Under the pieces are notes generated by a model that was given only the letters and a program-made list of their open reading frames with translations, had not been told where the DNA came from and ran no database searches. Below, piece after piece: positions 1 to 8,623 of a DNA stretch of 64,000 nucleotides. The translations under genes and the position numbers were made by a program. The DNA comes from Megasphaera vaginalis (ex Bordigoni et al. 2020) (GTDB taxonomy: Bacteria; Bacillota; Negativicutes; Veillonellales; Megasphaeraceae), in contig NZ_OEQB01000007.1 of NCBI RefSeq assembly GCF_900240295.1, forward strand, positions 51,137 through 115,136, written 5' to 3'. Positions within the stretch are counted from its first letter, which is position 1; each line of letters starts with the position of its first letter.

Positions 1-61
1 CCAAATGAGAAAGGAATTGCAGCGCACCGTCCTTTTTAATAGCTAAACGTAGTTTTGCCAT
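1..61 (-). CDS. DUF2344 / TIGR03936 radical-SAM-associated protein, N-terminal fragment
   Basis: An ATG at 61-59 opens a frame reading MAKLRLAIKKDGALQFLSHL up to the window edge. This is the characteristic start of the TIGR03936 (DUF2344) family. Genes of this family normally follow a TIGR03960 radical SAM gene, often ahead of ribonuclease G and rplU, and that is the arrangement here. The start lies inside the 3' end of the upstream gene (26-base overlap in another frame), which suggests translational coupling. Only 20 codons are visible. The family's biochemical role is not firmly established; a link to RNA or ribosome maturation is inferred from gene neighbourhood only. Confidence 0.8.
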   Translation of the reverse strand, partial: MAKLRLAIKKDGALQFLSHL

Positions 62-1925
62 GACCGGCACCTTCTTTCCAATCGATAATCTGAACGCCGG
101 CATGGGTACAGACTCCGCAGCCTGTGCAGCGTTCACGTCGACAATCATGCGTCAGTTCGCCGTTCATGGCTTTGCGCCATTCATTTTGCAAAAAAGCTTT
201 AGCGGCGCCGTTCGTCAAATGATCCCACGGTAAGGGCTCATCGAGGCGGCGCTGCCGGGCAGCAAAATAATCGATGTCGACGCCGGCCCTGTCAAAGGCT
301 TGCAGCCAACGCTCATAATCGAATAATTCCGTCCAGCCGTCGAACTTGCAGCCCAGCTTCCAGGCCTCGTAAAGAACCGGACCGAGCCGGCGGTCGCCAC
401 GGGCGAAGGCCGCCTCCAAACGGCCGGTCTTGGCGTCGTGATAATGATAGGATATATGCTTGTCACGAATCAGCGATTTGAGGTATTCTTGCTTGCGCCG
501 GATCTCTTCAACGGAACACTGGCCGGCCCATTGAAAAGCGGAGTGGGATTTGGGCACAAAGCTGGAAACGGAAACCGTCACCTTCCCGTTATTCTTTCGA
601 GTCACGCGACGATAGAGATTCAGCACCGTATAAGCCAAATCGGCAATACCTGCCAAGTCTTCGTCCGTTTCCGTCGGCAGACCCATCATAAAGTACAGTT
701 TTACTGTCGACCAACCGTTTTGAAACGCGTTTTCGCAGGCTTTCAGCAAGTCCTCTTCCGTTACCCCTTTATTGATAACATCCCGCAGTCGCTGTGATCC
801 GGCTTCCGGCGCGAAAGTCAAGCCGCTTTTCCGCACTTGCTGTACTTTTTTGGCAATGTCGACAGAAAAGCTGTCTACACGTAAAGACGGCAGACTAACG
901 CTGACCTTCTGATCCTTGAACGCATCCAGGAGCAGATCGACGAGTTCGGACAGACAGGAGTAATCGGCCGAACTAAGACTCATTAAAGATATTTCGTCAT
1001 AACCGGAGTTGGCAATGATCTCTTTGGCAATGGCCACCAAGCGCTGCGGCGTTTTCTCGCGTACCGGCCGGTAGAGCATGCCGGCCTGACAAAAACGGCA
1101 GCCTCTGCTGCAGCCGCGGAAAAGCTCCAGGACAGCGCGGTTGTGAACGATATCGATATTGGGAACGAGCGGTTTTGTCGGATAAAAAACATTCTCTTCA
1201 TCGGCAATGACACATTTTTCAATCGTCTGCGGCACTCCCTGCTCAGTAGGCACCAACGCTTTGAAATGACCGCCGGCATCGTATTCGTCCCGATAAAAAG
1301 CGGGGACGTAATTTCCTTTTTGCCGGGCCAATATCTTCAGCAAGCCTTTTTTTCCGCCTTTTTTCCCTCCCTGCTTCCAGGCGATGATCGTATCGGCCAG
1401 GAGCTGCACGGATTCTTCCGATTCACCGATGCAGAAGAGATCTACGTAATCGGCAAGCGGCTCGGCGTTATAAGCACAAGGACCGCCAGCGGCGATAAGC
1501 GGCACGTCGTCGCCTCTGTCCTTGGAAAAAAGCGGAATCCCCGCCAGATCGAGCATATTTAAAATATTGGTAAAACTCATTTCATACTGCAAGGTAAAAC
1601 CTACCAGATCAAAATCGCGGACAGCCGTTTTCGTTTCCAGCGAATACAGCGGATAGCCTTTTTCCCGCATCAGGGCTTCCATATCGGGCCACGGCGCGTA
1701 AACGCGTTCCGCTGCCGTATCCGGCCGCTCATTCAACAGTGCGTAAAGAATCCGCAGGCCCAAATGGCTCATGGCTACTTCATAGACGTCGGGAAAACAA
1801 TAAGCCACAGTCAGGGAGACCTGACTGTGATCTTTGACAACACTGTTCCATTCTCCGCCGACATACCGCGCCGGCTTTGTAACCTTGCTCAAGAGAATCG
1901 GATCTATTACTACCTTCTGGGACAC
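36..1925 (-). CDS. TIGR03960 family B12-binding-domain radical SAM protein
   Basis: A 629-residue radical SAM enzyme. The core cluster motif CSRGCRFCQAG (CxxxCxxC) lies near residue 275-285, after an N-terminal cobalamin-binding-like domain (VAYCFPDVYEVAMSHLG, then AAGGPCAYNAEPLADYVD). The C-terminus carries a further Cys group (CRRERCTGCGVC), likely an extra Fe-S ligand set. The reaction catalysed is not known for the family. I place the start at a GTG at 1925, because AGGAG sits 8 bases upstream of it; the in-frame GTG three codons earlier directly abuts that ribosome site. The gene follows rodA with a short gap and overlaps the DUF2344 gene, so it is probably the tail of the mre/mrd operon. 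Confidence 0.9.
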   Translation of the reverse strand: MSQKVVIDPILLSKVTKPARYVGGEWNSVVKDHSQVSLTVAYCFPDVYEVAMSHLGLRILYALLNERPDTAAERVYAPWPDMEALMREKGYPLYSLETKTAVRDFDLVGFTLQYEMSFTNILNMLDLAGIPLFSKDRGDDVPLIAAGGPCAYNAEPLADYVDLFCIGESEESVQLLADTIIAWKQGGKKGGKKGLLKILARQKGNYVPAFYRDEYDAGGHFKALVPTEQGVPQTIEKCVIADEENVFYPTKPLVPNIDIVHNRAVLELFRGCSRGCRFCQAGMLYRPVREKTPQRLVAIAKEIIANSGYDEISLMSLSSADYSCLSELVDLLLDAFKDQKVSVSLPSLRVDSFSVDIAKKVQQVRKSGLTFAPEAGSQRLRDVINKGVTEEDLLKACENAFQNGWSTVKLYFMMGLPTETDEDLAGIADLAYTVLNLYRRVTRKNNGKVTVSVSSFVPKSHSAFQWAGQCSVEEIRRKQEYLKSLIRDKHISYHYHDAKTGRLEAAFARGDRRLGPVLYEAWKLGCKFDGWTELFDYERWLQAFDRAGVDIDYFAARQRRLDEPLPWDHLTNGAAKAFLQNEWRKAMNGELTHDCRRERCTGCGVCTHAGVQIIDWKEGAGHGKTTFSY

Positions 1926-1938
1926 GAAGTTCACTCCT

Positions 1939-3042
1939 CTATAAAAAGATCATCTTTTGCTGGTGCATGTAAATATTCAACAAAAGGCCCAAGCCCATCA
2001 TATTTGTCGTCAGCGCACTGACGCCGTAACTCATGAAGGGCAGCGGAATGCCCGTAACGGGCATGATGCCGCAGGTCATGCCGACGTTGACGAGTATCTG
2101 GAAAGACCACATGGCGATAATGCCCGTCGCCAGCAACATGCCGAAGCTGTCCTTGCAGTCCTTCGCCGTCAGCAGGGCTCGGTAAATCAGAATGAAGTAT
2201 AAAAAAAGGATAAAGAAACAGCCAAGAAAACCGAGTTCTTCACCGATAACGGAGAAAATGAAATCCGTATGATTTTCAGGCAAAAAATTCAGTTGGCTCT
2301 GCGTCCCTTGAAATATTCCCTTGCCGAAGAGCAGGCCCGAACCGATGGCAATTTTCGACTGAATAATGTGATAGCCTGCGCCGAAAGGATCGACATTGGG
2401 GTCAAGAAAGACCATGATCCGCGATTTCTGATAATCTTTCATAAAGAACCAACCGACGGGAGCTAAAATCAAAGCGGCAATGCCAACGCGGCGCAGCAAC
2501 GCGAGATTGATGTTAGCAATAAAAAGCATGCCCAGTGAAATGGCCAAAAACACGAGACTCGTTCCCAGATCGGGCTGCTTCAGTACCAACAAAAAAGGAA
2601 TTCCTACGAATAAGGCGATCGGAAAAATATCACGGACCGTATTCAACTTGTTTACCTTATCGGACAATACGGCGGCCAGGCAGATGATCATGATCAACTT
2701 TGAAAATTCTGACGGCTGAAGCGTAATCGGGCCGACCTGTATCCAACGTTGGGCGCCGAGCGCAGATGTGCCGACGAACATGACGGCAACGAGCATGAGC
2801 AGATTGATGATGTACAGCGGTTTATGGAAACGCTTCAACTGCATGTAGTCGAAACGGGCGAAAAACAGAATCAGCAATAAGTTAATGATAAAGGCGACGC
2901 CCTGTTTGATGACGAAGTCGTAGTTAAACGCGCCTTTATTAATGTGCGTCGCGCTGCCGATAATGGTAAGGCTGATCGCGACGATTAAAACGCAGACGAC
3001 AAGGAGGACCTTATCCAAATGCTTCCATTCTCTTTTAAACAT
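1939..3042 (-). CDS. rodA: Peptidoglycan glycosyltransferase RodA (SEDS family)
   Basis: A polytopic SEDS protein of 367 residues that polymerises lipid II into glycan strands, paired with the class B PBP encoded just upstream. About ten hydrophobic segments are visible. Family landmarks are GAQRWIQVGPITLQPSEFSKL in the middle and, near the C-terminus, FIFSVIGEELGFLG and GIPLPFMSYGVSAL. The start was set at ATG 3042 because AGGAG lies 6 bases upstream; a TTG two codons earlier would be too close. It follows the MinD-like gene by 9 bases, within the same operon as mreBCD and mrdA. Confidence 0.95.
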   Translation of the reverse strand: MFKREWKHLDKVLLVVCVLIVAISLTIIGSATHINKGAFNYDFVIKQGVAFIINLLLILFFARFDYMQLKRFHKPLYIINLLMLVAVMFVGTSALGAQRWIQVGPITLQPSEFSKLIMIICLAAVLSDKVNKLNTVRDIFPIALFVGIPFLLVLKQPDLGTSLVFLAISLGMLFIANINLALLRRVGIAALILAPVGWFFMKDYQKSRIMVFLDPNVDPFGAGYHIIQSKIAIGSGLLFGKGIFQGTQSQLNFLPENHTDFIFSVIGEELGFLGCFFILFLYFILIYRALLTAKDCKDSFGMLLATGIIAMWSFQILVNVGMTCGIMPVTGIPLPFMSYGVSALTTNMMGLGLLLNIYMHQQKMIFL

Positions 3043-3051
3043 ACGCAACTC

Positions 3052-4104
3052 CTATCGACGGAAATGCCGCCATTGTCTTGATTCCGAACGACGGCGGCGC
3101 AGTGACAGGCCGCCGCGTTCGCCTTCTTGCCGGGATTCCCGTAGCGCTGCTGTGCGACGCGGCGCCTCGAGCCGGCCGGCGTTTTCCGGCTCTGCCGACG
3201 TCTTACCTGTTTCCGTTTCTGCTGCTACTGCCGCCGGCGGCAGATTTTCCGCGACCCGTTTCAATTCGGCGTCGGCCAATGCCCAGATCCGATTCATTTC
3301 CGCGATTTCTTCCTGCGTAATTGCCGCGTTATCGCCGGCAAGCTCTTCTCCGTCGCAAGGCAACAACGTTTTCAGATACGTCAGATCAGGTATGCGCCCC
3401 TGTGTAATATACGCCGTCGTTTCTTCCATGGCCCGGAAAAACGAATTGGCCGCAGGCACCTCCAACAAGGCGCCGCTTTGAACTGCCTCATGCAACTCGT
3501 CATCATGAGGCAGTAATCCGGCAATCCGTTCCGGATTTAAAACGTCGTTCATCTTATCGATAGTAACGAAGCCTCGTGTATTGCCGTAAAAATTATTGAA
3601 GAGAACGTCGTAATTAAATTGTTTATGCTTATTGCAAAACTGCATGACGCGGGAAGCGTCGCGCATGGATGCCCACGTCGGCTCAATGATGAAAAAGAGC
3701 CGGTCGGCAATGGCTACGGAGTTTTTGTATGCCCGGTCACGACCGGGCGGACAATCGAGAAGCGTATAATCATAGCTCTCGGACAAAGACTCGACGGCGT
3801 ATTGAAAAGACGGCACATCTACTTTAGCCCAGGTATGCTGTTGGCTGGCTGCCAGAAAATCAAGTCCTTCAGCTACGCTGATCAACGCTTCCTCCCGTCT
3901 GCAGCGTTGCTTGATCAGGTCGGAGATGTCAAAAAAAACACTGTCCTGCACACCGAAAGTCAGATCCAGATTGCGCAGACCCATATCGGCATCAATGGCC
4001 AGCACCGTAAAACCCTGCCGCTGCAGGGAAACGGCCAGAGAAGCAGTGCATAAAGTTTTACCGACGCCGCCTTTGCCGGAAGCAAGGGCAATAATAGTAG
4101 ACAT
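3052..4104 (-). CDS. MinD-like P-loop ATPase with Arg-rich C-terminal tail
   Basis: 350 residues of the MinD/ParA superfamily. A deviant Walker A motif GKGGVGKT lies at residues 10-17. DADMGLRNLDL follows, close to MinD's corresponding segment, and Walker B-like LLDCPPG is near 117. In most Firmicutes this operon slot (mrdA to rodA) holds minC, minD and minE; here only this gene is present. The last 90 residues are unusual for MinD: an Ala/Glu-rich linker followed by a strongly basic end (LRRRRSESRQWRHFRR) instead of an obvious amphipathic membrane-targeting helix. A role in placing division or elongation machinery is inferred from context. It may be a divergent MinD or a separate MinD-like positioning factor, so no symbol is assigned. 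Confidence 0.85.
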   Translation of the reverse strand: MSTIIALASGKGGVGKTLCTASLAVSLQRQGFTVLAIDADMGLRNLDLTFGVQDSVFFDISDLIKQRCRREEALISVAEGLDFLAASQQHTWAKVDVPSFQYAVESLSESYDYTLLDCPPGRDRAYKNSVAIADRLFFIIEPTWASMRDASRVMQFCNKHKQFNYDVLFNNFYGNTRGFVTIDKMNDVLNPERIAGLLPHDDELHEAVQSGALLEVPAANSFFRAMEETTAYITQGRIPDLTYLKTLLPCDGEELAGDNAAITQEEIAEMNRIWALADAELKRVAENLPPAAVAAETETGKTSAEPENAGRLEAPRRTAALRESRQEGERGGLSLRRRRSESRQWRHFRR

Positions 4105-4133
4105 GACAAAACTCCTTTCCCTTTTCAGCCCAA

Positions 4134-5999
4134 TTATTCTCCATCGGCCGCACCGGCCGTTTTTTTCTCTTTGCCGTCATCGGCGCCGCTTTCCTTTACC
4201 GCCTTGTCCGCGTAAGGGCCAATACGGAAAAACTCTTCCAGCATCGATTTGACGATAGGACCTGCCGTACTGGCGCCGAAGCCGCCCTGTTCGACCAAAA
4301 CGGCAATGACGATGCGCGGATGATCATAAGGGGCATACGCTACAAACCACGCGTGGTCAGTACCGCTGAAGTTTTCAGCCGTACCGGTTTTGCCGGCTAC
4401 CTGCACGGGGAAACCGGCAAACAGTGCGCCTGCCGTACCCGATTCTTCCGCAACATTACGCATGCCTTCGCGAACCAGATCGAGCGTCGATTTCGAGACG
4501 CTGAGCGTACCGACTTGTTCCGGCGCAAACACCTTATAAGGCGTGCCGTCCAAATTGTCTATCCGGCTGACGATAAACGGTTTATACTGAATACCGCCGT
4601 TGGCGACTTCACCGATGATCATCGCCGCCTGCAAAGGCGTGACGAGCTGAAATCCCTGTCCAATAGCCGAGTTGAAGGTATCGCCCAAATACCAGTCCTG
4701 ATTGAACGTTTTTGTCTTGTAGTCTTCGCTGGCAATCAATCCGGACGCTTCGCCGCGCAGCGCGATACCCGTCTTTTGACCCATGCCGAACATTTTGGCA
4801 TATTCGGAAAGCTTATCGATACCGACACGACGCCCTAGTTCATAAAAAAACACGTTATCCGACTTTGCCAGCGCTTCCGTAAAATTCAGCCACCCCAACG
4901 CTTCGCCGCCGGCATTCCGCATATCGACAAGCCAGTGGCGGCCGGAGTCGTAGATTTTTTCGTCAGGCGTGATTTTTTTCAGCTCCAGTGCTGCCGTACC
5001 GGTAATAATCTTGAAAGTCGATCCCGGCGGATATTCACCGGAAATGACTCGGTTCTCCATGGGATGAGCGGGATTATTATTGATCTGTGCCCATTCGGCT
5101 TCGGTAATGCCCCGCGTAAACAGATTCGGATTATACGTCGGTCGGCTGGCCATCGCCAGGACGGCGCCCGTATTCGGATCAATGGCGACGGCGGCAATCC
5201 CGCTTTTGCCGACACCGTTGGCAAGTTGTACATCCATCGCTGCTTCCAACGCTTTCTGCAGATCCAGATCAAGGGTCAAGTGAATATTTCTACCGGAAAC
5301 GGGATTCTGTCGTTCCAATTCCTTCACCGGACTGCCCGTAGCATCGACTTCCACCTGTCGGCTGCCGTCCTTGCCGCGCAGCAAATCATCGTAATAACTT
5401 TCCAGACCGGCGCGACCGATCTGCGTAAGAGAGGAAACCCCTTCCGCTCCCTGCAACCGCTGTGCTTCTTCTTCGTTGATCTGACCGACATAACCGAAAA
5501 CCTGCGCGCTCATACCGTTGTACGGATAATACCGAATGGGCTGGACGTCGACGGATATGCCGGGAAGCTCGTTCCGCCGCTCTTCGATCTTGGTTACGAT
5601 ATCCTGCGTCAAATCGGCCGCCAAAACCGTCGGTACGTAGGAATTTTTCACTTTTTCCACTTTATCGCGAATCTGGCTTTCCGGGACTGCCAGCAGCGAG
5701 GCCAGGGCTCTGATCTCCCCGTCGGTCATACCGCCGTGCGCCGGCACATAGGTTACCATAAAACTGGGCCGCGACCCGACCAGAATTTCGCCGTTGCGGT
5801 CATACATGACGCCGCGCATGGCGGCGATAGGAATAGAGCGCAGCCTGTTACCTTCGGCCAGAGAGTGGTAATAGTTGCCGGCAAAAAGCTGCAAATAAAC
5901 CAGGCGGAAAATCAACAGGGAAAAAATACCGATGATGATCCAATAAAGATAGCGAAAGCGGCCATCGTCATTCTTTTTTTTCATTAATGCTTCCAGCAT
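4134..5999 (-). CDS. mrdA: Penicillin-binding protein 2, elongasome transpeptidase
   Basis: 621 residues, class B PBP. A cytoplasmic start and one membrane helix (about 18-38, YLYWIIIGIFSLLIFRLVYL) come first. A dimerisation/pedestal region follows (RGVMYDRNGEILV at 62-74). The transpeptidase domain shows the acyl-serine motif S327-T-F-K330, the SDN motif at 380-382 and KTGT at 537-540. It cross-links peptidoglycan outside the inner membrane as the partner of RodA. The C-terminus is an acidic/lysine-rich tail (ADDGKEKKTAGAADGE). It lies between mreD (21-base gap) and the MinD-like gene (29-base gap) in the elongasome operon. Confidence 0.96.
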   Translation of the reverse strand: MLEALMKKKNDDGRFRYLYWIIIGIFSLLIFRLVYLQLFAGNYYHSLAEGNRLRSIPIAAMRGVMYDRNGEILVGSRPSFMVTYVPAHGGMTDGEIRALASLLAVPESQIRDKVEKVKNSYVPTVLAADLTQDIVTKIEERRNELPGISVDVQPIRYYPYNGMSAQVFGYVGQINEEEAQRLQGAEGVSSLTQIGRAGLESYYDDLLRGKDGSRQVEVDATGSPVKELERQNPVSGRNIHLTLDLDLQKALEAAMDVQLANGVGKSGIAAVAIDPNTGAVLAMASRPTYNPNLFTRGITEAEWAQINNNPAHPMENRVISGEYPPGSTFKIITGTAALELKKITPDEKIYDSGRHWLVDMRNAGGEALGWLNFTEALAKSDNVFFYELGRRVGIDKLSEYAKMFGMGQKTGIALRGEASGLIASEDYKTKTFNQDWYLGDTFNSAIGQGFQLVTPLQAAMIIGEVANGGIQYKPFIVSRIDNLDGTPYKVFAPEQVGTLSVSKSTLDLVREGMRNVAEESGTAGALFAGFPVQVAGKTGTAENFSGTDHAWFVAYAPYDHPRIVIAVLVEQGGFGASTAGPIVKSMLEEFFRIGPYADKAVKESGADDGKEKKTAGAADGE

Positions 6000-6020
6000 G
6001 ATGTACTACTCCCCACTACG

Positions 6021-6530
6021 CTATCGATAAGTCATAAATCCATAGGAAAAGGTATCTTCACGGCGAAGCCTACTGATGATGAAATGGACGGGTAATGCCA
6101 AAATCCCGTGATAAAGGAGCATGGGAACCGTGTAATACGTCAAATAAACGACACTGTCGATGAATTGGCCGGAAAACCATAGCACCATACAGGTCAGTAC
6201 CAAGGTCAATTCCGTTGCTCCCAGTGCCAGGAGCAGAATCAGCACATACTGATTTCGTTCAATACTCCTGCCGATCTTACTGCATACTAAAGCGATGATC
6301 AGATACGGCAGCAGATGAATGCCGAAAAAATTACCGATGACCACATCTTGGCCAATACCTCCCATGAGAGCCGCAATGATACCGATACGCTGGCCGTGAC
6401 AAAGGGCCGTTAAAATGACGGCCAAACCGATCAGATTAGGCTGCGTCGTACCGTTGAAAAGCAGGGGAATAACCGTGCTTTGCAAGATAAAGACGATAAT
6501 GATTGTCAACAGGCATTTTCCCTTCTTCAT
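6021..6530 (-). CDS. mreD: Rod-shape-determining membrane protein MreD
   Basis: 169 residues with five to six hydrophobic segments and the MreD-type region ALMGGIGQDVVIGNFFGIHLLPYL. MreD is an integral membrane component of the elongasome that works with MreC and PBP2. Its ATG overlaps the mreC stop by four bases (ATGA), which indicates translational coupling. Sequence conservation in this family is low, so the call leans on size, hydropathy and the mreBCD order. Confidence 0.92.
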   Translation of the reverse strand: MKKGKCLLTIIIVFILQSTVIPLLFNGTTQPNLIGLAVILTALCHGQRIGIIAALMGGIGQDVVIGNFFGIHLLPYLIIALVCSKIGRSIERNQYVLILLLALGATELTLVLTCMVLWFSGQFIDSVVYLTYYTVPMLLYHGILALPVHFIISRLRREDTFSYGFMTYR

Positions 6531-7447
6531 AGCGCAGCCGCCCCTTTGACCCCTTCCACTTTGTCACGCTTCGTCTGCGGTACAAGCTTCGGCTCAACGC
6601 CCGGCTTGTCATAGCTTTGTCCGCTCTGCGCATTGAGGATGACAAAAACTTCTTCCAATTTGGAAAAATCGACGCCCGTTTCGATGACGGCGTATTTGAC
6701 AAAATCGCTGTCATTTTGATGGATGGACGTAATTTTGCCGATGTAGATTCCTTTCGGATAAATCGAACCGAACCCGGAAGTCACCAGCGTATCACCTTCC
6801 AGAATATCGGCATCTTTGGCAATATTGACGAATTGCGGCTCCGTCGGTACGTTGCCGTTTCCGCGAACGACGGAAGATACCCGTGATTCGGGACGCTCGA
6901 CAATGGCGCCAACGCTGGTCCGCGGATCCGTCATCAGCTGTACCCGGGCGGAATAGTCAAAAGCGTCGGAAATAAAGCCGACAACGCCGTTCGGCGTAAT
7001 GACGGGCATATTCATCTCCACGCCGTCTTTGCTGCCGGCATTGATGATCAGCGTATTGCTCCATGTACCGTAATCACGTGAAATAACGGAGCTTGCCAAT
7101 AATTTATACTGGCCGTGCGTATTGCGAAAGTCGAGAAGATCGCGGAGCCGTTTATTTTCCGCCGCCAGTTCATCGTAATCGACGCTGTGTTCTTTCAAGG
7201 CGGCATTTTCTTTTTCCAATGCTTCCCATTCGATACGGTTCTTTAAATTGATTTCCACCAAATACGCTGCCGACGAAAATTTATCCATAATCCACGCCGT
7301 GCCGTATTCAAAAGGAGCCGCCGCCAGTTGCAGCGGTTTTGTGATGTACGGGAGCGAACTGCGCTGCCGCCAGGCCCAACCGACAACGGCAATGAGGATC
7401 AATAAAATGAGAACTGCTGCGACGCTCTTTTTCCCAAACGAAAACAC
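6527..7447 (-). CDS. mreC: Rod-shape-determining protein MreC
   Basis: 306 residues. One N-terminal membrane helix (about 9-27) is followed by a coiled coil (EALEKENAALKEHSVDYDELAAENKRLRDLL, about 75-108). The periplasmic beta-barrel domains come next, with typical features such as VISRDYGTWSNTLIINAGSKDGV and MPVITPNGVVGFISDAF. MreC scaffolds PBP2/RodA outside the membrane. The start is a GTG preceded by AGAAGGAG. It begins only two bases after the mreB stop and overlaps mreD. Confidence 0.95.
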   Translation of the reverse strand: MFSFGKKSVAAVLILLILIAVVGWAWRQRSSLPYITKPLQLAAAPFEYGTAWIMDKFSSAAYLVEINLKNRIEWEALEKENAALKEHSVDYDELAAENKRLRDLLDFRNTHGQYKLLASSVISRDYGTWSNTLIINAGSKDGVEMNMPVITPNGVVGFISDAFDYSARVQLMTDPRTSVGAIVERPESRVSSVVRGNGNVPTEPQFVNIAKDADILEGDTLVTSGFGSIYPKGIYIGKITSIHQNDSDFVKYAVIETGVDFSKLEEVFVILNAQSGQSYDKPGVEPKLVPQTKRDKVEGVKGAAAL

Positions 7448-7449
7448 TG

Positions 7450-8490
7450 TTAAAATCTCCTTCTATAAATGTGCTGTGTTCCCTGAATCAGGGACATCAG
7501 TTTTTCTCGTTGACTTAACGCTATACCGGCTCCTCTGGCAACGACTTCCGAAGGATTGCCGACAAGATTGACAGGTACATCCAGCTCTTGCTGCAACAAT
7601 TGGTCGAGCCCTTTCAGTTGCGACGTTCCGCCGGTAAGATAGATGCCGTTTTCCATGATATCCGCGGCGATTTCCGGCGGTGTTTCCCGCAAAACCGTTT
7701 TCGCCAGATCCAAAATTTTTACCAACGGACGGCCTAAAGCCGTGTATATTTCACTGGCCTTGATTTCCAGCTCCTTCTGCAAGCCGTCATCTAATCCCCG
7801 CCCTGTAAAATAATAGCTTTTGTCCTCCAGCGGCAGCACAGCCGAACCGTTTTTCGTCTTCATTTCTTCCACTGTCGCATCATCGGTAACGACGGCAAAG
7901 GTATCACGCAGATAATCGCGGATCGCATCGTTGAAATCGAGACCGCCCAAATGGATGGACCGGGAAAGCACGATGCCGCCGAGAGAAAGAATGGCGATAT
8001 TCGTCGTACCGCCGCCGATATCGATGACCATGCTGCCGATAGGATGGTAAATGGGCAGTCCCAAGCCGATGGCGGCGGCCGCCGCCGTTTCAATCAGGTA
8101 TGCCTCTTTGGCGCCGGCCTGAAAAACGGCTTCCATAACGGCACGTTTCTCCACATTTGAAGCCGACGCCGGCACCCCGACCATGATTCGCAGACGCTGA
8201 ACGGTCCGAACGCTTTTGCGCAGCAAATATCCGATCATGGCCCGCGTGACGGTATAATCCGAAATGACGCCGTTCACCAGAGGGCGGTGCATGCGGACAC
8301 TTTGCGGCGATTTCATCAACAACTCGTCGGCAGCCCTGCCGACGGCGACGATCTTATTATTCCGTTCGTCAGTCGCGATGATCGACGGTTCGGAAAGTAT
8401 AATGCCGCGCCGTTCCACGTAGACTTGCGTCGTCGATGTGCCGAGATCGATTCCTATATTTTTGGTCAAGGGAGAGAAGATAGAAGACAT
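7450..8490 (-). CDS. mreB: Actin-like cell-shape protein MreB
   Basis: 346 residues with the actin/Hsp70 ATPase fold. Phosphate-1 is IGIDLGTSTTQVYV (about 12-25), phosphate-2 is MVIDIGGGTTNIAIL (about 160), and the adenosine motif is GIYLTGGTSQLKGLDQ (about 285). MreB filaments on the inner membrane face organise the elongasome. It is the first gene of the operon, with AGGAAGGA upstream of its ATG; the preceding gene is separated by a strong terminator. A full shape operon in a presumably coccoid lineage (if Megasphaera) is noteworthy but common in cocci that elongate. Confidence 0.96.
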   Translation of the reverse strand: MSSIFSPLTKNIGIDLGTSTTQVYVERRGIILSEPSIIATDERNNKIVAVGRAADELLMKSPQSVRMHRPLVNGVISDYTVTRAMIGYLLRKSVRTVQRLRIMVGVPASASNVEKRAVMEAVFQAGAKEAYLIETAAAAAIGLGLPIYHPIGSMVIDIGGGTTNIAILSLGGIVLSRSIHLGGLDFNDAIRDYLRDTFAVVTDDATVEEMKTKNGSAVLPLEDKSYYFTGRGLDDGLQKELEIKASEIYTALGRPLVKILDLAKTVLRETPPEIAADIMENGIYLTGGTSQLKGLDQLLQQELDVPVNLVGNPSEVVARGAGIALSQREKLMSLIQGTQHIYRRRF

Positions 8491-8580
8491 GAGAAATTCC
8501 TTCCTAAGCTAATTGCAGTCGTCTTATTATTTTACCACAAACAATGCGTCCAGTGAATAAGCGAACAGGCCGATTTAGTA

Positions 8581-8622
8581 AAAAAGAGATTCTCCCGCGG
8601 CGTGCGGAGAATCCCTTTTTTT
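8581..8622 (-). terminator. Rho-independent terminator of the RND efflux operon
   Basis: Inverted repeat with arms 8588-8595 and 8606-8613 (GATTCTCC/GGAGAATC). On the minus strand it is followed by a run of T (complement of aaaaaa at 8580-8585). It begins one base after the RND gene stop and separates that operon from mreB. Confidence 0.85.
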
Positions 8623-8623
8623 G

